This document shows, piece after piece, positions 1 through 8,098 of a stretch of DNA of 55,575 bases. The position numbers were made by a program, and so were the translations under genes. Source of the stretch: an uncultured Massilia sp. (GTDB taxonomy: Bacteria > Pseudomonadota > Gammaproteobacteria > Burkholderiales > Burkholderiaceae); contig CAMLMV010000042.1 in assembly GCA_946481275.1 (NCBI GenBank), positions 1-55,575 of the forward strand, in the 5' to 3' direction. A model generated the notes under the pieces. That model saw only the letters and a program-made list of their open reading frames with translations, searched no databases and was not told the origin of the DNA. Positions within the stretch are counted from its first letter, which is position 1. Every line of letters starts with the position of its first letter.

Positions 1-1239
1 GCGGGCATTCTCCGTGTTCTGCGAGATCGACGCCGTCATCTGTTCCAGCGAGGCGCTCGTCTCTTCGACGCCGGCGGCCTGCTCGGATGCCGATTGCGAC
101 AGCGCCTGCGCCGTCGCGCTGACTTCTTCCGACGCCGATGCGAGCGACTGGGCGCTGCCGTTCACGTCGCCGACGACCTGCGCCAGCTTGTCCATCGTGC
201 CGTTCGAGTAATCCTTCAGCCGCGCGAACGCGCCCTCGTAGTCCTTGTCGATGCGCTTCGTCAGGTCGCCTTCGGCCAGCGCGGACATGACGCGCACGAC
301 GTCGTCGATGCTGGCGCCCGTCGTCGTCACGAGCTGGTTCAGGCCATCGCCCATCTCCTTCTGGAAGCCCTGCATCCCGGCAGTGTCGACGCGCACGCCG
401 AACTCGCCGCGGTTGGCCGCCTCCACGACGGCGCGCTGGCCCGCGATCACCTGGCGCAGCTTGCCGACCATCTGGCCGACGGCATGCAGCATGCTGTCGT
501 TGTCGCCGCTGCGCAGCGTCACGTCGCCGGACAGGTCGCCGTGCGCGATGCGCTTGAGCAGGTCGGCCGCGTAGGCCGGCTCGCCGCCCAGCGTGCGGGT
601 GAGGCTCAGCGTGATCCAGAAGGCCATGCCGACGCCCGCCAGGACCGCCGCGATGCCCAGCAGCGTGAGCTGGTTGCGGGTCTCGACATATTCGGCCGAC
701 GCGTCCTTGGCCGACTGCTCCATCGACGCGTTCTGGTGTTCGATCAGCTTTTCGATCGCCTTGATGTAGGCATCCTGCAGCGGCTGGATCTGCGTCGTCA
801 GAAGCGCGCGGGCCTCGGCGCGCTTGCCTTCGTTCACGAGGCGGACGAACTGGTCCTGCACCGCCACGTTCTTCTGGCGCTGCTGGTTCATGCCGTCCAT
901 GATCTGGCGTCCGGTGGCCGACTTGACGAGGCTCTGCAGCTTTTCGATGTCCGCGCGCTGGTCGTTGCGCGATTCGTCGAACTGCGCCAGCTCGCGCCGC
1001 GTCGCTTCCGGATCCTCGGTCAGCACGATGTTGCGCATCGCGGTGGCGATCTCGTGGATGTTGCCGATGGCGTCGTAGCTGAGCACGACCTTCGGGTACT
1101 TGTCGTTGGCCATTTCGCCGACGTTGTCGCTGACGCTGGCGACGCTGTGGATGCCCATCGCGACGACGGCGGCCAGCAGCAGGCTGACGGTGCCGAAGCC
1201 CAGCGCCAGGCGGACGCTGACTTTCAGATTACGGAACAT
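1..1239 (-). CDS. Methyl-accepting chemotaxis protein, C-terminus cut by window edge
   Basis: Transmembrane chemoreceptor that signals to CheA. The ATG at 1239 follows GGAG. The first 413 codons are inside the window and the reading frame is open to base 1. The N-terminus begins MFRNLKVSVRLALGFG with a first membrane helix, then a four-helix-bundle-type periplasmic domain (about residues 35-190), a second membrane helix near 195-215, a HAMP region, and the start of the signalling domain ([18 protein letters not shown]). The conserved hairpin tip lies beyond the window. It starts 30 bases after the stop of the next receptor and is probably the sixth gene of the chemosensory operon. Its last visible 190 bases are nearly identical to the same part of that neighbouring receptor. 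Confidence 0.93.
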   Translation of the reverse strand, partial: MFRNLKVSVRLALGFGTVSLLLAAVVAMGIHSVASVSDNVGEMANDKYPKVVLSYDAIGNIHEIATAMRNIVLTEDPEATRRELAQFDESRNDQRADIEKLQSLVKSATGRQIMDGMNQQRQKNVAVQDQFVRLVNEGKRAEARALLTTQIQPLQDAYIKAIEKLIEHQNASMEQSAKDASAEYVETRNQLTLLGIAAVLAGVGMAFWITLSLTRTLGGEPAYAADLLKRIAHGDLSGDVTLRSGDNDSMLHAVGQMVGKLRQVIAGQRAVVEAANRGEFGVRVDTAGMQGFQKEMGDGLNQLVTTTGASIDDVVRVMSALAEGDLTKRIDKDYEGAFARLKDYSNGTMDKLAQVVGDVNGSAQSLASASEEVSATAQALSQSASEQAAGVEETSASLEQMTASISQNTENAR

Positions 1240-1269
1240 GGCAGTTCTCCTCGATGCGGCTGCGTGTGA

Positions 1270-2910
1270 TCAGAAACGGGTGAAGCTGGCTTCGTCCAGG
1301 CCCGCCTCGGCGGCGTACGCCGGGTTCTGCATGGCGATGCCCTTGCGCTTCGGCGCCGCGGCTGGCTGCCCGGGTGTGCGGCGTGCCGGCTTGCGCGCGG
1401 GCGGCGCATCGCCGCCCGCGAGGCGGAAGAACGCCATCGCCTGCTGCAGCTGCTCGGCCTGGGAACTCATTTCCTCGGCCGTCGCGGCCAGCTCCTCGGA
1501 ACTGGACGCGTTCTGCTGCGTCGTCTGGCTCATCTGGCCGACCGCCGCGTTGATCTGGCCGACGCCGGCCGATTGCTCTTCCGACGCGGCCGTGATTTCC
1601 TGCACGAGATCGGACGTCTTGCGGATGTTCGGCACCATCTGGTCGAGCAGGCTGCCGGCGCGCTCGGCCAGTTCCACGCTGCTCGTTGCCACCTCGCCGA
1701 TCTCCTGCGCGGCGACCTGGCTGCGTTCGGCCAGCTTGCGCACCTCGGCCGCCACGACGGCGAAACCCTTGCCGTGTTCGCCGGCGCGGGCCGCCTCGAT
1801 GGCGGCGTTCAGCGCCAGCAGGTTCGTCTGGTAGGCGATGTCGTCGATGATGCCGATCTGTTTCGCGATGCGCTGCATCGCGGCGACCGTCGCCTTGACC
1901 GCCTCGCCGCCTTCCGCCGCTTCGCGCGCGGCCTGCGCGGCCATGCCGTCGGTGATGCGGGCATTCTCCGTGTTCTGCGAGATCGACGCCGTCATCTGTT
2001 CCAGCGAGGCGCTCGTCTCTTCGACGCCGGCCGCCTGCTCCGATGCCGCCTGTGACAGCGCCTGCGCCGTGGCGCTGACTTCTTCCGATGCCGATGCGAG
2101 CGACTGCGCGCCGCCGTTCACGTCGCCGACGACCTGCGTCAGCTTCGCGATCATGTTCTTCATCGCCGCCAGCAGCTGGCCGGCCTCGTCGCGCGAGTTG
2201 CTTTCGATGTGCACCGTGAGGTCGCCTGCCGCCAGGCGGTCGGCCGCGTTCACGGCCACGCGCAGCGGACGGGTGACGGACAGCGTGATGAAGCCGGCCA
2301 CGCACAGCGCGAGCAGGGCGGCGCCGGCCGTCATCGCGATCACCAGCTGGCGCGTCTCTTCGTACGTGGCGCTCGCCTCGTCGGCCTTTTTCCGCATCTT
2401 GTCCGATTGATGCTTCGCCAGTTCGTCGACGGCGGCGGTCAGCTCGCGGTTGAGCGGCACGTACGTCTTGCTGACGAATTCCGCCGCGCCCTGGCGGTTG
2501 CTGCCGACCAGTGCGTAGAACTGGGCATACGCCGGCTCCAGCGCCGCATGCCTGTCGGTGATCTGCTTGAGCATCTTCTTGCCGGTCTCGCTCGCGACGA
2601 GCTTCGCCAGCTCGCCGATGCGCGCGCTGGTATCGGCGCGCAGATGTTCGATCTGCTTGCGATAGCGCTCGGTTTCCGCGCCGTCGCTCGTCAGCAGCAT
2701 GCCGCGCATCTGGCGCGGGGTGTCGACGACGTCGCGGATCAGGTCTTTCGCGATGACGACTTTCGGGTAGGCGTCCGCCGTGATGTAGGCGGTGGCGTCG
2801 TTCATGGCCGCCATGCGGCTCACGGCCAGCAGGGCGATCGCCAGTAACAGCAGCAGTACCGCACCGAAGCCGAGGCCCAGGCGGATGCCGATTTTCAGAT
2901 TCTTAAGCAC
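1270..2910 (-). CDS. Methyl-accepting chemotaxis protein (546 aa)
   Basis: Full-length chemoreceptor. It begins [16 protein letters not shown] with a membrane helix (about residues 10-30), a periplasmic helical domain of the 4HB type (about 35-185), a second helix (about 190-212), HAMP, and a complete signalling domain. The tip reads [20 protein letters not shown], followed by [18 protein letters not shown]. The C-terminus is an Ala/Pro/Lys-rich tail ending FTRF without the NWETF-type tether for CheR/CheB. It lies 26 bases after cheA and 30 before the next receptor on the same strand, so the three are very likely cotranscribed. The ligand cannot be told from the sequence. Confidence 0.96.
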   Translation of the reverse strand: MLKNLKIGIRLGLGFGAVLLLLLAIALLAVSRMAAMNDATAYITADAYPKVVIAKDLIRDVVDTPRQMRGMLLTSDGAETERYRKQIEHLRADTSARIGELAKLVASETGKKMLKQITDRHAALEPAYAQFYALVGSNRQGAAEFVSKTYVPLNRELTAAVDELAKHQSDKMRKKADEASATYEETRQLVIAMTAGAALLALCVAGFITLSVTRPLRVAVNAADRLAAGDLTVHIESNSRDEAGQLLAAMKNMIAKLTQVVGDVNGGAQSLASASEEVSATAQALSQAASEQAAGVEETSASLEQMTASISQNTENARITDGMAAQAAREAAEGGEAVKATVAAMQRIAKQIGIIDDIAYQTNLLALNAAIEAARAGEHGKGFAVVAAEVRKLAERSQVAAQEIGEVATSSVELAERAGSLLDQMVPNIRKTSDLVQEITAASEEQSAGVGQINAAVGQMSQTTQQNASSSEELAATAEEMSSQAEQLQQAMAFFRLAGGDAPPARKPARRTPGQPAAAPKRKGIAMQNPAYAAEAGLDEASFTRF

Positions 2911-2936
2911 GATTGGCTCTCCACTTCAGTTAAATG

Positions 2937-5066
2937 TCAGGCCGCTGCGGCCTGGCTTTCGTTTTCGACCCCGGCCAGCAGGGCCGCCATGTCGAGGATC
3001 AGGGCCACGTCGCCGTTGCCGAGGATCGAGGAACCGGACAGGAAGCGCGCGCCGGCGAATACCTTGCCCAGCGGCTTGATCACGGTCTGGAATTCGCCCA
3101 GCAGGCTGTCGACGATGAGGCCCGCCTTGCGGCCGCCATAGCGCACGACGACGATGCTGCGGCGCCGTGCCGCGACGCCGTCGATGCCGAAGCGTTCCCT
3201 CAGGCGCACGAACGGCAGCGGCTGGCCGCGCAGGTCGACCCAGTCGCAGCCCGGCTGCTCGACGAACTCGATGCATTCCTCGACCATGTCCATCGGGATC
3301 ACGAACACGGACTTGCCGATGCCGACCTGGAAGCCGTTGATGATGGCCAGCGTGAGCGGCAGGCGCACGGTGACCGTGGTGCCTTGCCCCTCGGTGCTGG
3401 CGATGTCCACGCTGCCGCGCAGCGCGACGATGTTGCGCTTGACGACGTCCATGCCCACGCCCCGGCCGGACAGGTTCGTCACCTGTTCCGCCGTCGAGAA
3501 GCCCGGTTCGAAGATCAGGTTGAAGATTTCCTTGTCCGTGAGCGTGCGGCCCGGCTCGACGAGGCCGCGTTCGACGGCCTTCGCGAGGATGCGGTCCCGT
3601 TTCAGGCCGCCGCCGTCGTCCGACACTTCGATCACGATGCTGCCCGAGTCGTGGTAGGCGTTCAACGCGACGGTGCCCTGCACCGGCTTGCCGCGCGCGG
3701 CGCGCACGTCGGCCGGCTCGATGCCGTGGTCCATCGCATTGCGCACGAGGTGCGTGAGCGGGTCGCCGATCTTTTCGACGACGGTCTTGTCCAGCTCCGC
3801 GTCCTCGCCGCTGACCTCGAGGCGGATGTCCTTGCCGAGTTCCCGCGCCACGTCGTGCACGACGCGCTGGAACCGGTTGAACGTGGCGCCGATCTTGACC
3901 ATGCGCAGCTGCAGCGCGCTGTCGCGCACTTCTTCCACGAGGCTGGACAGGGTCGACGTGCACTCCAGCAGTTCCGGGATCTGCGTGCGGCGCGCAACGA
4001 GGTTGGCGCCCGCGCCCGCGATGATCAATTCGCCCACGAGGTTGATGAGGCGGTCCAGCTTGTCGGCGTCCACGCGCACGGAACGGTTTTCCTGCTGCTG
4101 GCGCGGCGTGTCCGGTGCCTGGCGCTGTTTTGCCAGGGCCGCCTCGACGACGGGGGCGCGCACGGCGCCCTGTTCGACGAGGATGGCGCCGATCGGCTGC
4201 GCCGGCGCGGTGCTGGCCGCCTGCGCCGCCAGCGCGTGTTCCAGTTCGTGCGCCGTGACGCTGCCGCAGCGCACGAGCATCTGGCCCAGGCGTTCGCGCT
4301 GCGCCGGCGCTTCGTCCAGCCAGGCGAGGTATTCGGCGATGCGGTTCTCCGGCGGCAGGATGCGGATGGCGCAGTCGTCGCGCACGAAGTCGAACACGCC
4401 GTCGATCGTGGTCTTGTCGGCCGTGCTGTGAAAACCGATCTCGAAGCCGAGGTAGCATGATTCGGGGTCGAATTCGTCGAGGGCCGGCAGGTCGTCGGCG
4501 ATCGTCGCGATGCCGGTGATGGTGCCCAGCTGGCCCAGGTAGCGGATGAACGATAGCGGGTCCATGCCGTTGCGCAGCACGTCGCGGCCGAAGCGCAGCG
4601 AGATGTGCCAGTGGCCGGCCGCGCCGTCCGTCGGTTGCGGCTCTGGAGCCGTGCCGGCGGACACCGGTGCGGCGCCGCCGTCCAGGTAGGACTGCAGTTG
4701 CGCGACGAGCGGCGCGCCCGCCGCGGCGAGGCCGGCATCGTCCAGCGTGCCGCTTTCCACCGCGTCGACGAGGGCGCCGATGTGGTCGCGGCACGCGAGC
4801 AGCAGCGCGACGAGTTCGTCGCCGACGGGGATGGCGCCGTCGCGCACCTTGTCCAGGACGCTCTCGGCCACGTGCGTGAATTCGACGACGGGGTCGAGGC
4901 CGAACATGCCGGCCGATCCCTTGATCGTGTGCGCCGCGCGGAAGATCGCGTTGACGGCGTCGAGGCCGTCGCGGGTGACCGCGAGCAGGGCGGTTTCCAT
5001 CTGCTCCAGCAGTTCGCGGCTCTCGGCGATGAAGGTGTGGGTCACCTGGTCGATGTCGATGCTCAT
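2937..5066 (-). CDS. cheA: Chemotaxis histidine kinase CheA (709 aa)
   Basis: Cytoplasmic kinase that takes input from chemoreceptors and phosphorylates CheY. Domains in order: HPt with the phosphorylated His46 in AAHTIKGSAGMFG; a middle region (about 155-340) with an RFGRDVLRNGMDP segment seen in CheA proteins of alternative (non-enteric) systems; a dimerisation helix pair (LDRLINLVGELI); an HATPase domain with N-box HLVRNAMDHGIE, G1 box DDGGGL and G2 box GRGVGMDVV; and a C-terminal CheW-like domain. There is no attached receiver domain. The start codon overlaps the STAS gene stop (ATGA), implying translational coupling. No CheW gene is visible, so it is expected to the left of the window. 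Confidence 0.97.
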   Translation of the reverse strand: MSIDIDQVTHTFIAESRELLEQMETALLAVTRDGLDAVNAIFRAAHTIKGSAGMFGLDPVVEFTHVAESVLDKVRDGAIPVGDELVALLLACRDHIGALVDAVESGTLDDAGLAAAGAPLVAQLQSYLDGGAAPVSAGTAPEPQPTDGAAGHWHISLRFGRDVLRNGMDPLSFIRYLGQLGTITGIATIADDLPALDEFDPESCYLGFEIGFHSTADKTTIDGVFDFVRDDCAIRILPPENRIAEYLAWLDEAPAQRERLGQMLVRCGSVTAHELEHALAAQAASTAPAQPIGAILVEQGAVRAPVVEAALAKQRQAPDTPRQQQENRSVRVDADKLDRLINLVGELIIAGAGANLVARRTQIPELLECTSTLSSLVEEVRDSALQLRMVKIGATFNRFQRVVHDVARELGKDIRLEVSGEDAELDKTVVEKIGDPLTHLVRNAMDHGIEPADVRAARGKPVQGTVALNAYHDSGSIVIEVSDDGGGLKRDRILAKAVERGLVEPGRTLTDKEIFNLIFEPGFSTAEQVTNLSGRGVGMDVVKRNIVALRGSVDIASTEGQGTTVTVRLPLTLAIINGFQVGIGKSVFVIPMDMVEECIEFVEQPGCDWVDLRGQPLPFVRLRERFGIDGVAARRRSIVVVRYGGRKAGLIVDSLLGEFQTVIKPLGKVFAGARFLSGSSILGNGDVALILDMAALLAGVENESQAAAA

Positions 5067-5362
5067 GCGGGCTCTCCTTCCGCGGTCATGCCGAGCAGCG
5101 CGAACGCGTCGCGCACGGCGGGGCTGGCGCCCCGCAGCACGAGCGCCTTGCCGAGCCGCCGCGCTTCACGCCGCGCCACGAGCAGCAACTGCATGCCGGC
5201 GCAGTCGAATTCCGTCACCTCGGACAGGTCGAGGGCGGGGGCGTCGTGCGCGCGCACGGCGTCCAGCAGCACGGGCTGCAGCTCCGCCGCGCGGTAGATC
5301 GTCATCTCGCCTTCGACCGCCAGGCATGCGGCGGCCCCTTGGCACGTTTCGCCAATACTCAT
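5063..5362 (-). CDS. STAS-domain protein of the chemosensory operon (99 aa)
   Basis: A single STAS domain, the fold of anti-sigma-factor antagonists. Residues include a LDLSEVTEFDCAGMQLLL segment, where SpoIIAA-type antagonists carry a phosphorylatable Ser in a D-S-x-G motif. Here the motif is D-C-A-G, so classical phospho-switching at that residue is not possible. Two ATGs lie in tandem (5365 and 5362); I prefer 5362 because GGAG is then five bases upstream, whereas it is only two bases from 5365. It sits 40 bases after cheY and overlaps cheA by 4 bases. STAS genes next to cheA and cheY are known from alternative chemosensory clusters; the precise role is unknown. Confidence 0.88.
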   Translation of the reverse strand: MSIGETCQGAAACLAVEGEMTIYRAAELQPVLLDAVRAHDAPALDLSEVTEFDCAGMQLLLVARREARRLGKALVLRGASPAVRDAFALLGMTAEGEPA

Positions 5363-5402
5363 CATTGCTCCGGAATGCGCCGGCTCGCGCCGGCGCGAAG
5401 AT

Positions 5403-5771
5403 TCAGCCGAGGGTCAGCTTCTGCACGGCGGCCACGAGGGCTTCCGGCTTGAACGGCTTGACCATCCATGCGCGCGCGCCGGCGGCCTTGCCCTGTTCCT
5501 TCTTGTCTTCCTGCGACTCGGTGGTCAGCATCAGGACCGGCGTGAACTTGTAGGCGGGACGGGTCTTCAGCTCGCGCACGAACGAGATGCCGTCCATGTT
5601 GGGCATGTTGACGTCGCTGATGATCAGGTTGACCTTCTGGCCGGTCAGCTTGGCCAGCGCGTCCTTGCCGTCGACGCCTTCGATGACGTCATAGCCGGCC
5701 TGCTTCAGTGCGATGCCGACGACCTGGCGGATCGAGATCGAGTCGTCCACCACCATGATGGTTTTTGCCAT
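5403..5771 (-). CDS. cheY: Single-domain response regulator CheY (122 aa)
   Basis: A stand-alone receiver domain phosphorylated by CheA. The sequence starts MAKTIMVVDDSISIRQVV, giving the acidic pair D9-D10. The phospho-acceptor Asp is in LIISDVNMPNMDG, the conserved Thr in LMLTTES and the Lys in MVKPFKPE. The ATG at 5771 follows GGAG at six bases. The same frame is open far upstream, but that stretch is the antisense shadow of the neighbouring receptor gene. It lies 14 bases after the short receptor and 40 before the STAS gene. The targets (flagellar motor, pili or another output) cannot be read from the sequence. Confidence 0.96.
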   Translation of the reverse strand: MAKTIMVVDDSISIRQVVGIALKQAGYDVIEGVDGKDALAKLTGQKVNLIISDVNMPNMDGISFVRELKTRPAYKFTPVLMLTTESQEDKKEQGKAAGARAWMVKPFKPEALVAAVQKLTLG

Positions 5772-5785
5772 GTGTAACTCCTGGA

Positions 5786-6904
5786 CTAGAAAAATGTGAT
5801 TTCTTCGGCCTGCTGCGGCGCGGGTTTCGTGGTGCTCTTGTGGAGCGTGCGTTCCTCGGCCATGGCGTAGGTGCTTTCGAGTTCGGCCAGCAGGCTGCGG
5901 GCGTCGAGGGTGCCCAGCATGCCGCTCTGCGGCTGTTCGTCCAGCCAGGAGGGCAGGCGGGCGATGTTTTCGCGGACGTGCGACAGGATCTGGCTGACGC
6001 GGTCCTGGAACTGCAGCTGCACGATCGCGTCGCCGACTTCGGCCTGGATGCCGGCGCTCTCGCGCAGCAGGCGGTCGGAGGATGCCACGAGGGCGTCGGT
6101 GACGCCGCGCAGCGAGCCGAGCACGTTGCCGATCATCTGCCCGGACGCCTGCACGGCGCGCGTCTCCTCGCGCATCGATTCTCCAGCCGCGCGGCAGGTG
6201 GTATCGATGGCGGTGCTGATGCGGCCGACCTGTTCGGCGATGTGCTTGCCCGCGTCGGCCGAACGGTTCGACAGCATGCGCACCTCGGTCGCGACGACGG
6301 CGAAGCCGCGCCCCGCCTCGCCCGCGCGCGCCGCCTCGATGGCCGCGTTCAGCGCCAGCAGGTTCGTCTGCCACGCGATGCTGGCGACGTCCGCCGCCAT
6401 CTTCTGCAAGGTGGCCGTGACTTCCTGCAGGCCTTCGATCTTCTGCAGCATCTGCTGCTTGCTGGCGGCGGCGCCGGCCAGCATGTCCAGCAGCGAGCGC
6501 AATTCCTTTTCGCTGGCCGCGAACACGTCGACGATGTTGTCGCCGTTGCGCGCGGTGCCCGACGCGTCCAGTGCCTGGCCGAGCCGGGTGACGATGCCGG
6601 AGAAGCGCTCGACGAGCGCCACGACGGCGGTCTCCATCTGGTCGCGCGATGCGTCGATGTGCGACGTCCACACGCCGGCGATCTCGGTGCAGAACGCGCG
6701 GCGGCCGGCGGGATCGTCGCCGGCGGCAGGGCCGGCCGCCGCCGGCGCGGTGGCGCGCAGGGCCGCGAACGTGCCGCCGGCCAGCAGCAGGGCGGCGAAC
6801 AGCCAGCCATGCCACTGCCAGCCGGCGAGCGGGACGATGACGCAGGCCGCGGCCACGGCCACGATCAGCGGGGAAGGGGTTTGCAGGGGACGTAGTCGCG
6901 GCAC
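5786..6904 (-). CDS. Short membrane-anchored methyl-accepting chemotaxis protein (372 aa)
   Basis: First gene of the chemosensory operon. It has a GTG start at 6904, preceded by GGAG at four bases. Two closely spaced hydrophobic helices (about residues 12-28 and 31-48) form a membrane hairpin with almost no periplasmic domain and no clear HAMP, followed by a signalling domain with the tip [20 protein letters not shown] and [18 protein letters not shown]. Downstream is [14 protein letters not shown], similar to the QFQD-type element seen in some receptors and in CheZ. This architecture suggests sensing of an intracellular or membrane signal rather than a periplasmic ligand. The C-terminus EEITFF is not an NWETF tether. 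Confidence 0.92.
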   Translation of the reverse strand: MPRLRPLQTPSPLIVAVAAACVIVPLAGWQWHGWLFAALLLAGGTFAALRATAPAAAGPAAGDDPAGRRAFCTEIAGVWTSHIDASRDQMETAVVALVERFSGIVTRLGQALDASGTARNGDNIVDVFAASEKELRSLLDMLAGAAASKQQMLQKIEGLQEVTATLQKMAADVASIAWQTNLLALNAAIEAARAGEAGRGFAVVATEVRMLSNRSADAGKHIAEQVGRISTAIDTTCRAAGESMREETRAVQASGQMIGNVLGSLRGVTDALVASSDRLLRESAGIQAEVGDAIVQLQFQDRVSQILSHVRENIARLPSWLDEQPQSGMLGTLDARSLLAELESTYAMAEERTLHKSTTKPAPQQAEEITFF

Positions 6905-6935
6905 GCGGCGCTCCGTTATCGGTATGTCAGGGGTT

Positions 6936-6964
6936 CCGTATGTTCGGTTTTGCCGACCATACGG
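6936..6964 (-). promoter_or_regulatory. Inverted repeat in the leader of the chemosensory operon
   Basis: CCGTATGTTCGG and CCGACCATACGG are separated by TTTTG: twelve pairs with one mismatch and a five-base loop. On the minus strand it lies 31 bases upstream of the GTG start of the first receptor gene, so it could be an mRNA hairpin in the 5' leader or a dimeric protein site. No T-tract follows it on either strand, so it is not a standard terminator. Confidence 0.5.
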
Positions 6965-7002
6965 GAGCTGATCATGTCAGAACGTATTGCCGCAGCGCAA
7001 GC

Positions 7003-7017
7003 TTTTGCTGTGCAAAA
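7003..7017. promoter_or_regulatory. Palindromic site TTTTGC-TGT-GCAAAA
   Basis: Perfect 6+6 inverted repeat with a three-base centre in the divergent region upstream of the chemosensory operon. The size and symmetry fit an operator for a dimeric regulator. The regulator is unknown and the site could be a chance palindrome. Confidence 0.35.
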
Positions 7018-7259
7018 TGTGTCCTGGAGGCCGCGAATACAACAGATCGTTAGATGACTACTAACATATTGTTGCAAAAGAGATTTTTTGCCAAGAGGGC
7101 GGATGTGACGGGTTGATAACACGCCCGGATTCACATTATTGTCGTTCAAATATTTAACAAAGATGAGCCTCGCCGTGATGTCTGGCCTTCGGATTGGTCG
7201 AAGCCTGATGACGGAATTGCCGGATTGCGGGACGCCGCAACGCCGACTACCATCGTGAC

Positions 7260-8012
7260 ATGGACACAATGATTCCCACGTTTGCGGCAGGCATGGTGGC
7301 TGGCGCGATGAATGCGCTGGCGGGCGGCGGTTCGTTCGTCAGCCTGCCGGCGCTGATCGCGGCAGGTGTGCCTCCGGTGCAGGCGAATACGTCGAGCACG
7401 GTCGCATTGTTCCCGGGCGGACTGGCCAGCGCATGGGCCTACCGCGACGGCCTCGGGCCGGTGGGCGCCGTGCCGTTGCGTGCGCTGCTGCTCGCGACCC
7501 TGTGCGGCGGCCTGGCCGGCGCCGTGCTGTTGCTGCGGACGCCGTCCGCCGCGTTCACGTTCGTGCTGCCGTGGCTGTTGCTGGTGGCGACCATCGCGCT
7601 CGCGTTCGGACGGCGCATCGGCGAAGCCCTGCGTGCGCGCTGGCGCATCCATGCGCGCGCGGTGCTGGTCGTGCAGTTCGCGCTGGGCGTCTACGGCGGT
7701 TATTTCGGCGGGGCGGTGGGGATCATGATGATCGCGACGTGGGGCCTGCTCGACAACCGCGATCTGAAACTGTTGAATGCGCCGCGCACGTTGCTGGTCA
7801 GCGCGGCGAACACGGTGGCGGTCCTCGCGTTCATCGCGGCCGGCGCGGTGCGCTGGCCGGAAACGCTGGCGATGCTGGCCGGTGCGACGCTGGGGGGCTA
7901 CGGCGGCGCGCACATCGGACGGCGGGCGCCGCCGGGCGTGATCCGCGCCGTGACGCTATGCGCCACGACGGCCATCACGCTCGCCTTTTTCGTGAAAACC
8001 TGGTTCGTGTGA
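7260..8012 (+). CDS. TauE/SafE family membrane exporter (250 aa)
   Basis: Integral membrane protein of the TauE/SafE (DUF81) family, which includes putative exporters of sulfite, sulfoacetate and related anions. It shows the typical N-terminal GxxxGxxNALAGGGSFVSLPAL repeat half and a second half with GVYGGYFGGAVGIMMIA, the family's two glycine-rich inverted-topology motifs. About seven hydrophobic segments are visible and the length is normal for the family. The start ATG at 7260 has no strong Shine-Dalgarno sequence. It stands alone, divergent from the chemosensory operon and convergent with ilvD. The substrate is not predictable. Confidence 0.9.
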   Translation: MDTMIPTFAAGMVAGAMNALAGGGSFVSLPALIAAGVPPVQANTSSTVALFPGGLASAWAYRDGLGPVGAVPLRALLLATLCGGLAGAVLLLRTPSAAFTFVLPWLLLVATIALAFGRRIGEALRARWRIHARAVLVVQFALGVYGGYFGGAVGIMMIATWGLLDNRDLKLLNAPRTLLVSAANTVAVLAFIAAGAVRWPETLAMLAGATLGGYGGAHIGRRAPPGVIRAVTLCATTAITLAFFVKTWFV

Positions 8013-8051
8013 GGACACCATGCTGCAGGCATTGCTCGCAACCATAGGCGT

Positions 8052-8070
8052 GCTGGCCATCGCGGCCAGC
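8052..8070. terminator. Possible terminator hairpin between exporter and ilvD
   Basis: GCTGGCC-ATCGC-GGCCAGC, a perfect 7-bp stem, lies in the 86-base gap between two convergent genes. There is no T-tract on either side, so it is at best a weak or factor-assisted terminator. Confidence 0.3.
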
Positions 8071-8098
8071 ATCGCCGCCAAGTTCGCCAGGCCGCCGG

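Larger units (their letters stand above)
6905..7259. promoter_or_regulatory. Divergent intergenic region between chemosensory operon and TauE/SafE gene
   Basis: 355 bases without a convincing gene, distinctly richer in A+T than the flanks. It should contain the promoter of the chemosensory operon (minus strand) and that of the exporter (plus strand). It holds two inverted repeats described separately (6936-6964 and 7003-7017). A TTATCGGT at 6916-6923 resembles a flagellar sigma28 -10 on the minus strand but lies too close to the start codon and has no matching -35. A 117-codon frame on the minus strand here has no ribosome binding site or recognisable family and is left out. Confidence 0.6.

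Noticed and set aside
6916..6923. Sigma28-like -10 (ACCGATAA on the minus strand) ahead of the chemosensory operon
   Set aside because: It ends about 12 bases before the start codon and no TAAA-type -35 lies at the proper distance.
6916..7269. 117-codon frame on the minus strand in the divergent gap
   Set aside because: No ribosome binding site, no recognisable domain, mixed composition and it overlaps the exporter start; it is most likely non-coding.
7146..7913. Long minus-strand frames rich in Arg, His and Gln opposite high-GC genes here and throughout the window
   Set aside because: They are antisense or shifted-frame shadows of real genes, with low-complexity Arg/Ala/Pro composition and no domains.
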